DNA from: Bacillus paramycoides
Lineage (GTDB): Bacteria; Bacillota; Bacilli; Bacillales; Bacillaceae_G
Direction: 5' to 3'
Assembly (NCBI RefSeq): GCF_001884235.1
Contig: NZ_MAOI01000091.1
Span: 1-35,633, forward strand
DNA length: 35,633 nt
Shown piece by piece: positions 22,907 to 30,147 of the stretch. Numbering within the stretch: the stretch's first letter is position 1; each line of letters starts with the position of its first letter. The notes beneath the pieces were generated by a model. The model saw only the letters and a list, made by a program, of their open reading frames with translations. It did no database searches and had not been told where the DNA came from. Made by a program: the position numbers and the translations under genes.

Positions 22907-23704
22907 TTAGATGCGATTATCCTTCCAAAAATTTAATGGGAAGTGAGAAGCTTCATCATATACTTCAAATTCATAACCTTTACTACGAAGATCATCAATA
23001 ATTCTTTGCAACGCCTGTACTGTCTGTGGTTTTTCATGCATTAAAATTACTTCGCGATTTTCCTTAACCTGAGAAATTGTTTTTTGAACAACAGCATCTG
23101 GATTTCCTGAGAACCGCCAATCTGAAGAATCTATTGTCCAATCCCATTCTTTCATGCCGACATTAACCATTTTATCTCGTAATTCTTGTTTAAGTCCGGG
23201 CATACTCCCATATGGACAACGAACAAGATTTGGATGAATTCCAGTTACTTCTTTCATGATATTTTGCGCTTGTTGCATTTCTTCGACAAATTTTCCTTGC
23301 GTATACAGTTTTCCAAAATCATGTGTCATACTATGAACACCTGGATAGTGCCCTTCATTTACTAAGCGTTTTACACTTTCTTTATGAGCTGGGATATTTC
23401 CACCAATCATGAAGAAAGTCCCTTTTATATTATTTCTCTTTAAAATATCTAAAATTTCTTTTTGAAATTGACTTGGTCCATCATCAAATGTTAAATATGC
23501 TACTTTACGAACCTGACCATTATATTGATCTGGTGCTGTTTTTTTCATTTCTCCCTTTGTTTGCTCACTTGCCAGTTGAACACTATTTTCTTGGTTCATT
23601 ACCCCTTTGGCAGGTGAAGTGAAGAATTGAAACATAAAAATTCCTAGTGTGATACAAGCAACTAGGGATATAATCGCCGTTATTTTTATTCCTTTTGTAA
23701 ACAT
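22907..23704 (-). CDS. Polysaccharide deacetylase, membrane-anchored (PgdA type)
   Basis: 265 residues. An N-terminal signal anchor (about 8-29) precedes a NodB domain: TFDDGP (72-77, Asp74 base and Asp75 metal ligand), HSMTH (His124, His128 metal ligands), RCPYG (162-166), DWTIDSSDW and the catalytic-side LMHEK (His223). All expected residues are present, so it should remove acetyl groups from N-acetylglucosamine (or MurNAc) in peptidoglycan, raising lysozyme resistance, or act in polymer attachment. Ribosome site AAAGGA. Together with the YkyA-like lipoprotein it forms a cell-wall operon. Confidence 0.9.
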   Translation of the reverse strand: MFTKGIKITAIISLVACITLGIFMFQFFTSPAKGVMNQENSVQLASEQTKGEMKKTAPDQYNGQVRKVAYLTFDDGPSQFQKEILDILKRNNIKGTFFMIGGNIPAHKESVKRLVNEGHYPGVHSMTHDFGKLYTQGKFVEEMQQAQNIMKEVTGIHPNLVRCPYGSMPGLKQELRDKMVNVGMKEWDWTIDSSDWRFSGNPDAVVQKTISQVKENREVILMHEKPQTVQALQRIIDDLRSKGYEFEVYDEASHFPLNFWKDNRI

Positions 23705-23784
23705 TTTAGTATGTCCTTTCTAGTAACTTTTAGTTTTAGATTTTTATGTAATACAATAGTAATTGCTAGATTTTACACCCCTAT

Positions 23785-24130
23785 CTATTGCCTGTATATG
23801 TTTGAATAAATGTTCGTGTATCGTTTCTGCCAATGTTTGTTCTTGTAATAGCAGGTTATTACTCTTTTTACATCATTAGTTATGGAACCATCATAATGAC
23901 TACTAAAAAAGTGATTAGTTGATTTATTTTGAGAAATAGCTAAGCAATTTTTTAATGATACTAACGTATTATCTTCACGCGTTAAAATCACAGTCATTCC
24001 TTTTCTCTCGAGGTGTTTTCGAGTGTTTATAGCTCTTTTTCTCTGGTTTCATTTAATCCAATAGATCCGGGAACATTGCCTCCGTGTCCTGGGTCCATGA
24101 TTCTAATTTTTTCTGGGATTTTGATTTTGA
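23785..24130 (-). pseudogene. Decayed N-acetylmuramoyl-L-alanine amidase (Amidase_3)
   Basis: Minus strand, two frames: KIRIMDPGHGGNVPGSIGLN..REKEL then a stop, continuing after a frameshift as HLERKGMTVILTREDNTLVS.. and NHFFSSHYDGS, followed by TCYYKNK. DPGHGG (zinc His), VILTR and the HYD strand are Amidase_3 landmarks in the right order. Both ends are missing. Lies just upstream of the deacetylase gene. Confidence 0.75.
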
Positions 24131-24413
24131 ATTTAATAAAAAATAAACTGATAAAAAACATATAAATATTAGTTAGGGTATATAATTATTTTTTTCCATA
24201 AAAAAAAAGCCTCTCTTAATCAACTTGTTTTTGGTTAATATGTTTACAATTAATAGACTTGGTTAAAGTAAAAATAATATCGTGATTGTTATAAAACTCC
24301 TATAAATATAACAATGCATACGGTATATTGATAAAATTCAGTTTGGTTAACCATCTATAAATTCTGTCATACCTTTTAAGTACGCTTATATGATACATGT
24401 TTTATGTAAAGAT

Positions 24414-24447
24414 AAAATGCAGATAAAATGCATTTTATCTGCATTTT
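24414..24447. repeat. Perfect 34-bp palindrome
   Basis: AAAATGCAGATAAAATG and its complement meet without a loop; built of GATAAAATGCA units. Possible cruciform, recombinase or regulator site. The 24.13-24.95 kb stretch otherwise holds Tn3-like ends and no convincing gene. Confidence 0.7.
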
Positions 24448-24477
24448 CATCTGCAAACAGAGGCATCACTCACACAT

Positions 24478-24702
24478 GGGGTACAGCCAAGATATGTGTA
24501 AAAATAGGCCGTAGACTTACTTTTATTATCAACTACAACTTATTGAGTTTATAAGGAAGTTGCCTTAGTGTACAGAATTCGCAAATTGTTGGTGCTACAC
24601 CGTATAGTCCATCTACGGAAATAGGTAGGCTCTTTAACGCATAAAGAAAAGACACCCCTATAAGGGGTCCCGCCAACCAAATGACATAAAACCCACACTA
24701 AG
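24478..24702 (+). mobile_element. Tn3-family remnant with two Tn4430-like ends in the same direction
   Basis: GGGGTCCCGCCAACCAAATG..CCCACACTAAG (24,664-24,702) closely resembles the Tn4430 terminus; GGGGTACAGCCAAGATATG.. (24,478 on) is a weaker match. ACCCCTATAAGGGGT between them can act as a leftward terminator. No transposase is present. Confidence 0.45.
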
Positions 24703-24944
24703 ACATTTTTTGGAAGATAAAAACCGAGTTTTTCTTCGCTAAGCGTATAACTCATTAAATAAGTTGCCCTAAATAAGTGTTGCAAAAATTAAAGGAGATG
24801 CTATTTTACGGCTACTTATGGAAATTAAGGGATTATTTTGTATAATTGAGAAAATGTATGAGGCTGGTGTAAATTTAGGGGAATCCAATATTTTCTATTT
24901 AAATATGATAGAATAGAAATATATCTAGAACGGAGGAAAAACAA

Positions 24945-25220
24945 CTGAACTCAAACACAAAACAGTTTATTTATGATATCCAGCAAAGAAAGAACAATTA
25001 TATGGAAGATGTATTAAAAGCAATACAACACCCTAAAAAAGAGCAATCTGAACAAGTCATTCAAAATATAGTAGAAAAGATGGATATGATGATTAGTTTA
25101 GTTACTACTTACATGACTATTGAATCAGAATCTATGAAAGAATTAAAAGAACTTCAGGAAGAAATTATTCATGCTCAAGCATATATTCAAAAACGAAAAT
25201 TTGAAGAAACACAGAGATAA
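24945..25220 (+). CDS. Helical hypothetical protein, 91 aa, apparently CTG-initiated
   Basis: The first ATG in frame is at 25,002, with no ribosome site. Upstream the frame is open to CTG at 24,945, which has a strong GGAGG 8 nt before it. From there the product is NSNTKQFIYDIQQRKNNYMEDV.., then helices rich in Glu, Lys and Met (VEKMDMMISLVTTYMTIESE, ELKELQEEIIHAQAYIQKRK). Either CTG is used or an original ATG mutated. A terminator overlaps the stop. Function unknown. Confidence 0.65.
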   Translation: MNSNTKQFIYDIQQRKNNYMEDVLKAIQHPKKEQSEQVIQNIVEKMDMMISLVTTYMTIESESMKELKELQEEIIHAQAYIQKRKFEETQR

Positions 25221-25234
25221 AACTCTGTGTTTTT
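25207..25234 (+). terminator. Terminator of the CTG-start gene
   Basis: AAACACAGAG ataaaa CTCTGTGTTTTT; starts within the last codons. Confidence 0.85.
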
Positions 25235-25453
25235 ATTCGGTAGTCTATGACGCCAATCTGTTATGAATCAAATTAGATGTATTTTGGTTCTAAATTCAAC
25301 TTGTGTTATGGAGTTTTGAGAATCCCTTAGCGTATAAAAGCGTTAAAATGTGCGTCCTATCCCATACCCATAAACAATTAATCTTTTTTCAAAACGTTTA
25401 TACTTTGTTATAAACGATTAAACATTATTTCAAATCCACATTAAAAATTTAAA

Positions 25454-25942
25454 TTAGATTCGGAATGTATCAAGTACATTATCCTTTTCTTCTTTATTAA
25501 TTCCAATGTAACTTAGTGTAATTTGTGGTGTACTATGATTCAATATTTCTTGTAACATAGCAATATCCTTTGTTTGCTTGTAAAACCAATATCCAAATGT
25601 TTTACGCATGGTATGGGTACCTAAAGATTCGACTGCGGCAAAATCCCCGGCTTTTTGTAACTGTCGATAGGCTTGAATTTTACTAATAGGTTTATCACCT
25701 TTTCGAGAAGGAAATAACCAGACACTTTTTAGACTTTCAGCGTATGGAAATACTTCCTCAAAAATAGATGTAATATTTATGATACGTTCCTTTTTTGTTT
25801 TTCCTTCTTTAACTTTAAATTCTTTCCGCTTTTTTCGCTTTAATTTTAAAATATCATTCGTTTCCATTTTAAGTAAATCACTTACACGTAATCCAGATAT
25901 GGACAGCTCATTTACATAATTATCATTATCGGAAGTTCTATT
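25454..25942 (-). pseudogene. Tyrosine recombinase/integrase, N-terminally truncated
   Basis: The catalytic half is well kept: first Arg in SGLRVSDLLKME, a middle part WLFPSRKGDKPISKIQAYRQL, HxxR in GTHTMRKTFGYW, LNHS (final His region) and the nucleophile Tyr in ITLSYIGI. The frame is open only to 25,942 and offers no proper start before the ATG at 25,867, which would omit the first catalytic Arg. The N-terminal domain is missing, so it is probably inactive. Relatives of about 190 residues are common in B. cereus-group mobile DNA. Confidence 0.75.
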
Positions 25943-26011
25943 TTAGTAAACTCATAGCAACTACAATACATCCAACTATAAATAATTCTTTTTTAAATAT
26001 GTATTTTTATC

Positions 26012-26440
26012 TTTACAGATTTTGCGATACGGGAAAGCCCATATCGGACTTTAGTCCGCCTTTAGGCATGGGATGAAAGGATCGCTATTTCATAGAAAAA
26101 CAGTTGTGTTTTGGTTATACTGAAACTATAGACAAGTACAAGTCTTTAAAACGACATTGTGTTCCTTGAAAACAAGATATCATATGGAGTTCGGTAGCCA
26201 AATTCATGCTATCGGTAAAATGATATGTGTCGTCAAGAACAAGACGCTCAAACATCTGAACACGAACCTGTACGGTATGGTGATAGTACCGTAGCTCACG
26301 AACCTATACGGTCTGTCGTGAGAGTGGTGATGGCACACCGCAATCTTGCACGTCAGCGATACCAGAAATGGACTTCGCCTTTGGTAGCAAGAATCCCACT
26401 GACGTTAGTCTGCTTGCCCCTTTAGGGGGGAGTGTCAATT
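26012..26440 (+). ncRNA. Structured-RNA element copy A (IS200/IS605-derived, omega-RNA-like)
   Basis: About 420 non-coding bases homologous to copy B (29,578-29,997). Stems: GCGAT/ATCGC (26,024-26,028 with 26,081-26,085), CCCAT/ATGGG, GGACTTTAGTCC, CGGTAGC/GCTATCG, TACGGTA/TACCGTA, CTCACGA/TCGTGAG. In copy B several of these differ by paired changes that keep pairing, so selection acted on RNA structure. The last 110 bases (GTGATGGCACACCGCAATCT.., GGTAGCAAGAATCCCAC..GTGTCAA) are nearly identical and resemble the right ends of TnpB-type IS605 elements. Both copies follow TTAC. The 66-codon frame inside is not a gene. Confidence 0.6.
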
Positions 26441-26448
26441 AGGATATT

Positions 26449-27399
26449 CTACAGTCTTTTCCTTAAAAATGTTTCCATAATATCTCTCTTAAATCTTTCG
26501 TAATTGAACTGAAAAGCGACATTATGTGTTTTATAACCTGGATTTGTCACAAAACGAAAGTCTGCGATACTTTGACCAAATCCTTCTCCTTGATCGGGAA
26601 TTACTTTGATGGGCACTTTTGACAGACGAACTGCATCTGGATTCAACAAATACCATATTGTTACAAAATCATGCATAGGGCTTCCTCCTATACCAGGATT
26701 CGATTTAGAGTAGAAATTATAGTAGTAGTCTAACATAGGTTTGATGATGAGTCCTGCAAGGTCTTGTGTATTCCGGTGAAATGCATCAATTTGTTGAACC
26801 ATTTCAGGTGTAACAATCGCGTGTTGGGTGACGTTTAATGGAATAATTGTCAAATTCTTTACATGCTGCAGAATTAAATTTGCTGCATAAGGGTCTGCGT
26901 AAAAGTTAGCTTCAGCCACAGCAGTCACGTTTCCGGGGTAAAAAAAGGCTCCACCCATGCAAATGTATTCTTTCACACTCCGCATTGCTTCTAAATTCAA
27001 AATAAATGACGTAGCTAATGAGGAAAGTCTTCCCAAATTGATAATTGTAAGATCGTCTAAATTTGAGTTTATAATTTTGTAAATATCATTTATGGGGTAA
27101 ATTGGATAAGGGATTTCAGGTGGAATGATAGGTCCTAGTCCTACTTTTCCATGTACTTCAGGAAAATATTGAACCAATATACCTGTTAAAGGTATAGAAG
27201 CACCGAGAAATACGGGTATCTCTTTCCTTCCCGAAATATACTTCAAATAGTTAATATTTTTTATAGCATTCTCTCTCGATACATTTCCATAATCCGCTAC
27301 AATTCCTACAAGTTGGATATCTTTACGAAAAAAGGTGTACAAAATAGCAAACGCATCATCAATTCCCAAATCTGTAAACAAGAGAACTTTTTTGGGCAT
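26449..27399 (-). CDS. Inosine-uridine-type nucleoside hydrolase
   Basis: 316 residues from the ATG at 27,399 (ribosome site GGAGGAAA). The N-terminal Ca2+/ribose motif reads FTDLGIDDAFAI (usual form DTDPGIDDA; here the first Asp aligns with Thr-Asp spacing, a small deviation). Further family parts are IINLGRLSSLA, GGAFFYPGNVTAVAEANFYADPYAA and MHDFVTIWYLLNP (usual HD-hydrolase His). It should hydrolyse purine or pyrimidine ribonucleosides to base and ribose. Such enzymes occur in spores of this group, where they lower the germinant inosine. The stop codon is nine bases from the right end of element A. Confidence 0.85.
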   Translation of the reverse strand: MPKKVLLFTDLGIDDAFAILYTFFRKDIQLVGIVADYGNVSRENAIKNINYLKYISGRKEIPVFLGASIPLTGILVQYFPEVHGKVGLGPIIPPEIPYPIYPINDIYKIINSNLDDLTIINLGRLSSLATSFILNLEAMRSVKEYICMGGAFFYPGNVTAVAEANFYADPYAANLILQHVKNLTIIPLNVTQHAIVTPEMVQQIDAFHRNTQDLAGLIIKPMLDYYYNFYSKSNPGIGGSPMHDFVTIWYLLNPDAVRLSKVPIKVIPDQGEGFGQSIADFRFVTNPGYKTHNVAFQFNYERFKRDIMETFLRKRL

Positions 27400-27566
27400 A
27401 AGTTTTCCTCCAAAAGCCATAAAATTTTATTTTTACTAAGGATGTAATGAATAGGCTTGTACTATATTTGATATATATTTTATATATTCTTCAATAGTAC
27501 ATTCTGTTCATCTATAACTTTAGATATCTTATATGTGTTTGCATCTAAAAAAGTATTTTTGTTTTG

Positions 27567-27605
27567 TATATCGTATACAAGTCCAGTTTACATAACGTCT
27601 CATTA
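27567..27605. repeat. Partial copy of the dispersed repeat (palindrome plus ATAACGTCTCATTAT)
   Basis: TGTATATCGTATACA followed by TTACATAACGTCTCATTATA. It corresponds to the left edge of the 200-bp repeats at 18,218 and 28,027. With the 28,027 copy it brackets the 60-aa gene as direct repeats, as recombination sites could. Confidence 0.5.
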
Positions 27606-27630
27606 TAGGGATTCAATATATTTAGAAGAC

Positions 27631-27667
27631 TATTAAAAGTCCTCTAGTTCGTTTAACTGGAGGACTT
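27631..27667 (-). terminator. Leftward terminator of the 60-aa gene
   Basis: AAGTCCTCTAGTT / AACTGGAGGACTT hairpin; on the minus strand followed by TTTTAAT. Confidence 0.65.
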
Positions 27668-27703
27668 AGTTGCAAGAAGATAAATGGGTATCACTTTTTT
27701 GTT

Positions 27704-27886
27704 TTATTTTTTCTCACTAATTTTAAGCCGTTTGACATTTCCGAAAAATGTGCTCCCAATTATGAATATAACGGAAGAAAGATACATTGCTATCCCTGAA
27801 TATTTATTGTCAAAAATTGTAGTATTAAGTAAATTAATAAACATCATCAATATAAGTGATATGTACAATCCATTAATATATTTCAC
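27704..27886 (-). CDS. Small two-helix membrane protein, 60 aa, GTG start
   Basis: The GTG at 27,886 follows GGGAGGGG at 5-6 nt. Two hydrophobic helices (about 6-21, GLYISLILMMFINLLN; about 31-48, GIAMYLSSVIFIIGSTFF) and a basic tail GNVKRLKISEKK. A terminator follows the stop. Not recognised. It lies between two copies of a transposon-associated repeat. Confidence 0.5.
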   Translation of the reverse strand: MKYINGLYISLILMMFINLLNTTIFDNKYSGIAMYLSSVIFIIGSTFFGNVKRLKISEKK

Positions 27887-28026
27887 TTATGCCCCTCCCT
27901 TTTTTTTCTTTCATCTCTTTTTTCGGCAACTTCTATGTAATAAATAGTGGTTTCTAAGGCATTATTTAGAATTTCCTTTTTCCCTATTTTACCATTTAAA
28001 AGAAGTGATATGTTGTTTGATTTTGG

Positions 28027-28229
28027 TTGTATATTGTATACATACTTGGTTAATATAACGTCTCATTATCGGTAGCAAGAACAAGAAGGAACCCTACTCT
28101 CTCAAGGGAACCCCTTTTTTCGTTCTATGGACCTATGCATTTTTTTATACATTCCTATTCTGGTGCGGTTTTAGGTTTCTCGTTTGTTATTAGATTAACC
28201 GAAAAACCGTATAAAATCTTGCATGTTCT
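28027..28229. repeat. About 200-bp dispersed repeat, copy 2
   Basis: Homologous to 18,218-18,420 from TGTATATTGTATACA through CTTGCAT..TCTTA. Instead of the Tn4430-like end it continues GGGGTCACCATATATGAGCG, the flank type seen beside the IS231 elements. Confidence 0.65.
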
Positions 28230-28356
28230 TAGGGGTCACCATATATGAGCGCTACGTATTTGGCTTTCTCAATGACCAACATTACTTAACGTGGTAAAAT
28301 AATATTTGGATGGGAGTCCAATGTTATTAAAATTAAAGTGGTTATCAAGTCGGAGG

Positions 28357-28385
28357 AAGGCACCTTAGGGTGTCTTTTCTTTTTA
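28357..28385 (+). terminator. Rightward terminator
   Basis: AAGGCACC ttag GGTGTCTTTTCTTTTT. No rightward gene precedes it; likely left over from transposon sequence. Confidence 0.6.
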
Positions 28386-28396
28386 AAATGTAAAAG

Positions 28397-28418
28397 ACAA
28401 TAAAGTCGTTTAAAAATC
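28397..28418 (-). repeat. Isolated inverted copy of the 20-bp array unit
   Basis: Reads on the minus strand as TTAAACGACTTTATTGTC, matching unit 2 of the array at 28,997. With the array it brackets the VOC gene in inverted orientation. Confidence 0.55.
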
Positions 28419-28476
28419 TAAGGTTTATTCAACAATAGAGCCCTTTAGTTGAGGAGAGGGTGGTTATGCGGACTAA

Positions 28477-28878
28477 CTACTTAGCCGTCGTCCCATGAAC
28501 TCTTTTTATTGTTTCATCCTTTTCATTTTCATTCAAATATTCGAAAAAACCTAAGCGATTCCCCCATGGGTCTGTAAAGCTACCCCATTTTACGGGAACC
28601 TCTTCTCTTGAATATATTTCAAAAGGCTCAATATTTAATTCCTTTATCATTCTATCCTTTTCAGCCTCTATATCCATCACACCCATGCGTATAGGACCGC
28701 TACCTTCTGTTGGTGTTCCCTCGGCTACCTGTAACCAACTCCCGGGTACGAGTTCAAACTCAATAAATCCTTCATGGGGTACAAAATCAGGCTCTTTATT
28801 CAGTAGTGACTTGTACCATTCCTTTCCCTTTTCAAAGTCTGAAACACGAACTTGCACAGTCGTTTCAATAATCACCAT
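28477..28878 (-). CDS. VOC-fold (glyoxalase/bleomycin-resistance family) protein
   Basis: 133 residues with the two beta-alpha-beta-beta-beta modules of the vicinal-oxygen-chelate fold: VQVRVSDFEKGKEWYKSLLN then FIEFELVPGSWLQVAEG, and after a linker VKWGSFTDPWGNRLGFFEY. The usual metal-binding His are not obvious in the first strand, though the final Glu (FFEY) is kept, so a binding or resistance role is as likely as metal-dependent catalysis. Ribosome site GGAGGGG. Intact; function unassigned. Confidence 0.82.
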   Translation of the reverse strand: MVIIETTVQVRVSDFEKGKEWYKSLLNKEPDFVPHEGFIEFELVPGSWLQVAEGTPTEGSGPIRMGVMDIEAEKDRMIKELNIEPFEIYSREEVPVKWGSFTDPWGNRLGFFEYLNENEKDETIKRVHGTTAK

Positions 28879-28996
28879 AACCCCTCCATTTTTTAAACAT
28901 CGACCTTAATCTACTTCAACACAATTGTATACATTCCTTCTTTGCTGATATTCAACAAAATAGTCCGGTTGTTCAATATCATGACTGGTGTTTTTT

Positions 28997-29116
28997 AAAC
29001 AACTTTATTATGTTTAAAACGACTTTATTGTAAATTAAACAACTTTATTATCTCTGTACATCAACTTTGTTCAAAACATCGCGTCTTTTTTATAAACACC
29101 GTGACTTTATTTAAAA
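28997..29116. repeat. Phased tandem array, six units of about 20 bp
   Basis: Core WAACRACTTTATT repeats at 29,001, 29,021, 29,041, then (degenerate) 29,063, 29,083 and 29,103. The first three are AAACAACTTTATTATGTTTA, AAACGACTTTATTGTAAATT and AAACAACTTTATTATCTCTG, exactly 20 bp apart. The helical phasing suggests repeated binding of a protein to one DNA face, as in iterons, centromere sites or arrays of repressor sites. Confidence 0.65.
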
Positions 29117-29220
29117 GCGACACAAAAAATAAATTACTTTTCCCTTAATCACAACTAGGGATACGGAAACGATTCTGGGTATGAGGGGCCACTCTGAAAA
29201 AATATTCAAATTGATACAAT

Positions 29221-29256
29221 AAAAAACGTAGAAAATAATTATTTCTACGTTTTTTA
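29221..29256. terminator. Bidirectional terminator after barstar
   Basis: AAAAAACGTAGAAA taatta TTTCTACGTTTTTT, 22 bp from the barstar stop. Confidence 0.88.
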
Positions 29257-29278
29257 TGTTTACCTAAGGCCCTTTTAA

Positions 29279-29554
29279 TTATTTTACAACAATATAGAAC
29301 TTACCTGGCATTTCATTTTGTGCATCTTGGAATGTTTTTAAAATTAAATCTGCATAAGGTCCTAACATTTTTTGAGTATTCTCGAAAAATTCCCATTCTA
29401 TTGTTATAGGAAGACCTATAAACCCAGTTAAACAGTCCCACAAAGCATCCGCATTTTCCCCATAAAAGCTAGGAAAATCTAATTGTTTTTTTAATGTTTG
29501 GTGCAATACTTCTTTACTAGTGAATTTTCTTCCATCCAATTTTACTATTTCCAT
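29279..29554 (-). CDS. Barstar-family ribonuclease inhibitor
   Basis: 91 residues, typical barstar length. The binding helix region is recognisable: FPSFYGENADALWDCLTGFI (Tyr, Asp and Trp positions as in barstar's barnase-facing surface) and the C-terminal helix YADLILKTFQDAQNEM. It blocks an RNase of the barnase family in the cytoplasm. Upstream, behind element B, lies the 3' part of a barnase gene, so this was an operon of toxin then inhibitor. The inhibitor is intact. The element now ends about 25 bp before its start, so its expression may have changed. Confidence 0.9.
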   Translation of the reverse strand: MEIVKLDGRKFTSKEVLHQTLKKQLDFPSFYGENADALWDCLTGFIGLPITIEWEFFENTQKMLGPYADLILKTFQDAQNEMPGKFYIVVK

Positions 29555-29577
29555 AAATTCAATCCCTCTATTTCCTA

Positions 29578-29997
29578 TTTTACAGAATTTACGATACGGG
29601 AAAGCCCACGCAGGACTTTAGTCCGTCTTTAGATGTGGGATGCAAGTATCGTTTTTGCGTAGCAAAACATGGTATACTTTATTCATAGTCATGCAAAAGA
29701 CTTTAAAACGATTGTTCTCTGAAAACAGAATACATATGAGGTTGGGGTAGCAAATTCTTCTACTCCGTAAAATGTATTAAGTCGTCATGCAAAAGACGTA
29801 AAAACATTTGAGAACCAACAATCTGTACGGTATGGTCACAGTACCGTAGCCCACGAACCTATATGGTCTGTTGTGGGAGTGGTGATGGCACACCGCAATC
29901 TTGCACGTCAGCGATACCAGAAATGGACTTCGCCTTTGGTAGCAAGAATCCCACTGATGTTAGTCAGCTGGCCCCTTTAGGGGTGGGAGTGTCAATT
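29578..29997 (+). ncRNA. Structured-RNA element copy B (IS200/IS605-derived, omega-RNA-like)
   Basis: Homologue of copy A. Corresponding stems read ACGATAC/GTATCGT, CCCAC/GTGGG, GGACTTTAGTCC, GGGGTAG/CTACTCC, TACGGTA/TACCGTA and CCCACGA/TTGTGGG, with a terminal CCCCTTTAGGGG inside TCCCAC/GTGGGA. It is inserted in the last codons of the barnase gene, directly before barstar, after TTAC on its left. There is no transposase or nuclease gene inside. Confidence 0.6.
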
Positions 29998-30147
29998 CGG
30001 TAAATGTTTTATAATGATCAGAAGTCTTATACACTAATCCATCATTAGAATAAAGAATTCTATCATTCCCTCGATATCCTGATAAATAATTAATATCCGC
30101 TTCATACCAAGTCCTATTTGGAGCACTTGGTAATAGGGGTCACCATA
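29960..30147 (-). pseudogene. Barnase-family ribonuclease, C-terminal fragment
   Basis: Minus-strand frame LPSAPNRTWYEADINYLSGY.., NDRILYSNDGLVYKTSDHYK and TFTE is the C-terminal half of barnase. Catalytic positions equivalent to Glu73 (WYEAD), Arg83 (GYRG), Arg87 (NDRIL) and His102 (DHYKTF) all survive. The N-terminal half and signal peptide were removed by the IS231 at 30,148. The last codons run into element B, giving an artificial tail that stops at 29,960. Confidence 0.88.

Noticed and set aside
24549-24785. 78-codon leftward frame
   Set aside because: It spans two Tn4430-like ends and a terminator hairpin and lacks a ribosome site.
26225-26425. 66-codon frame within element A
   Set aside because: Copy B breaks the frame, while the differences preserve RNA stems; it is a by-product of a structured RNA.
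28997-29116. CRISPR array
   Set aside because: Units are about 20 bp with no separate spacers and no cas genes; they are direct tandem repeats.
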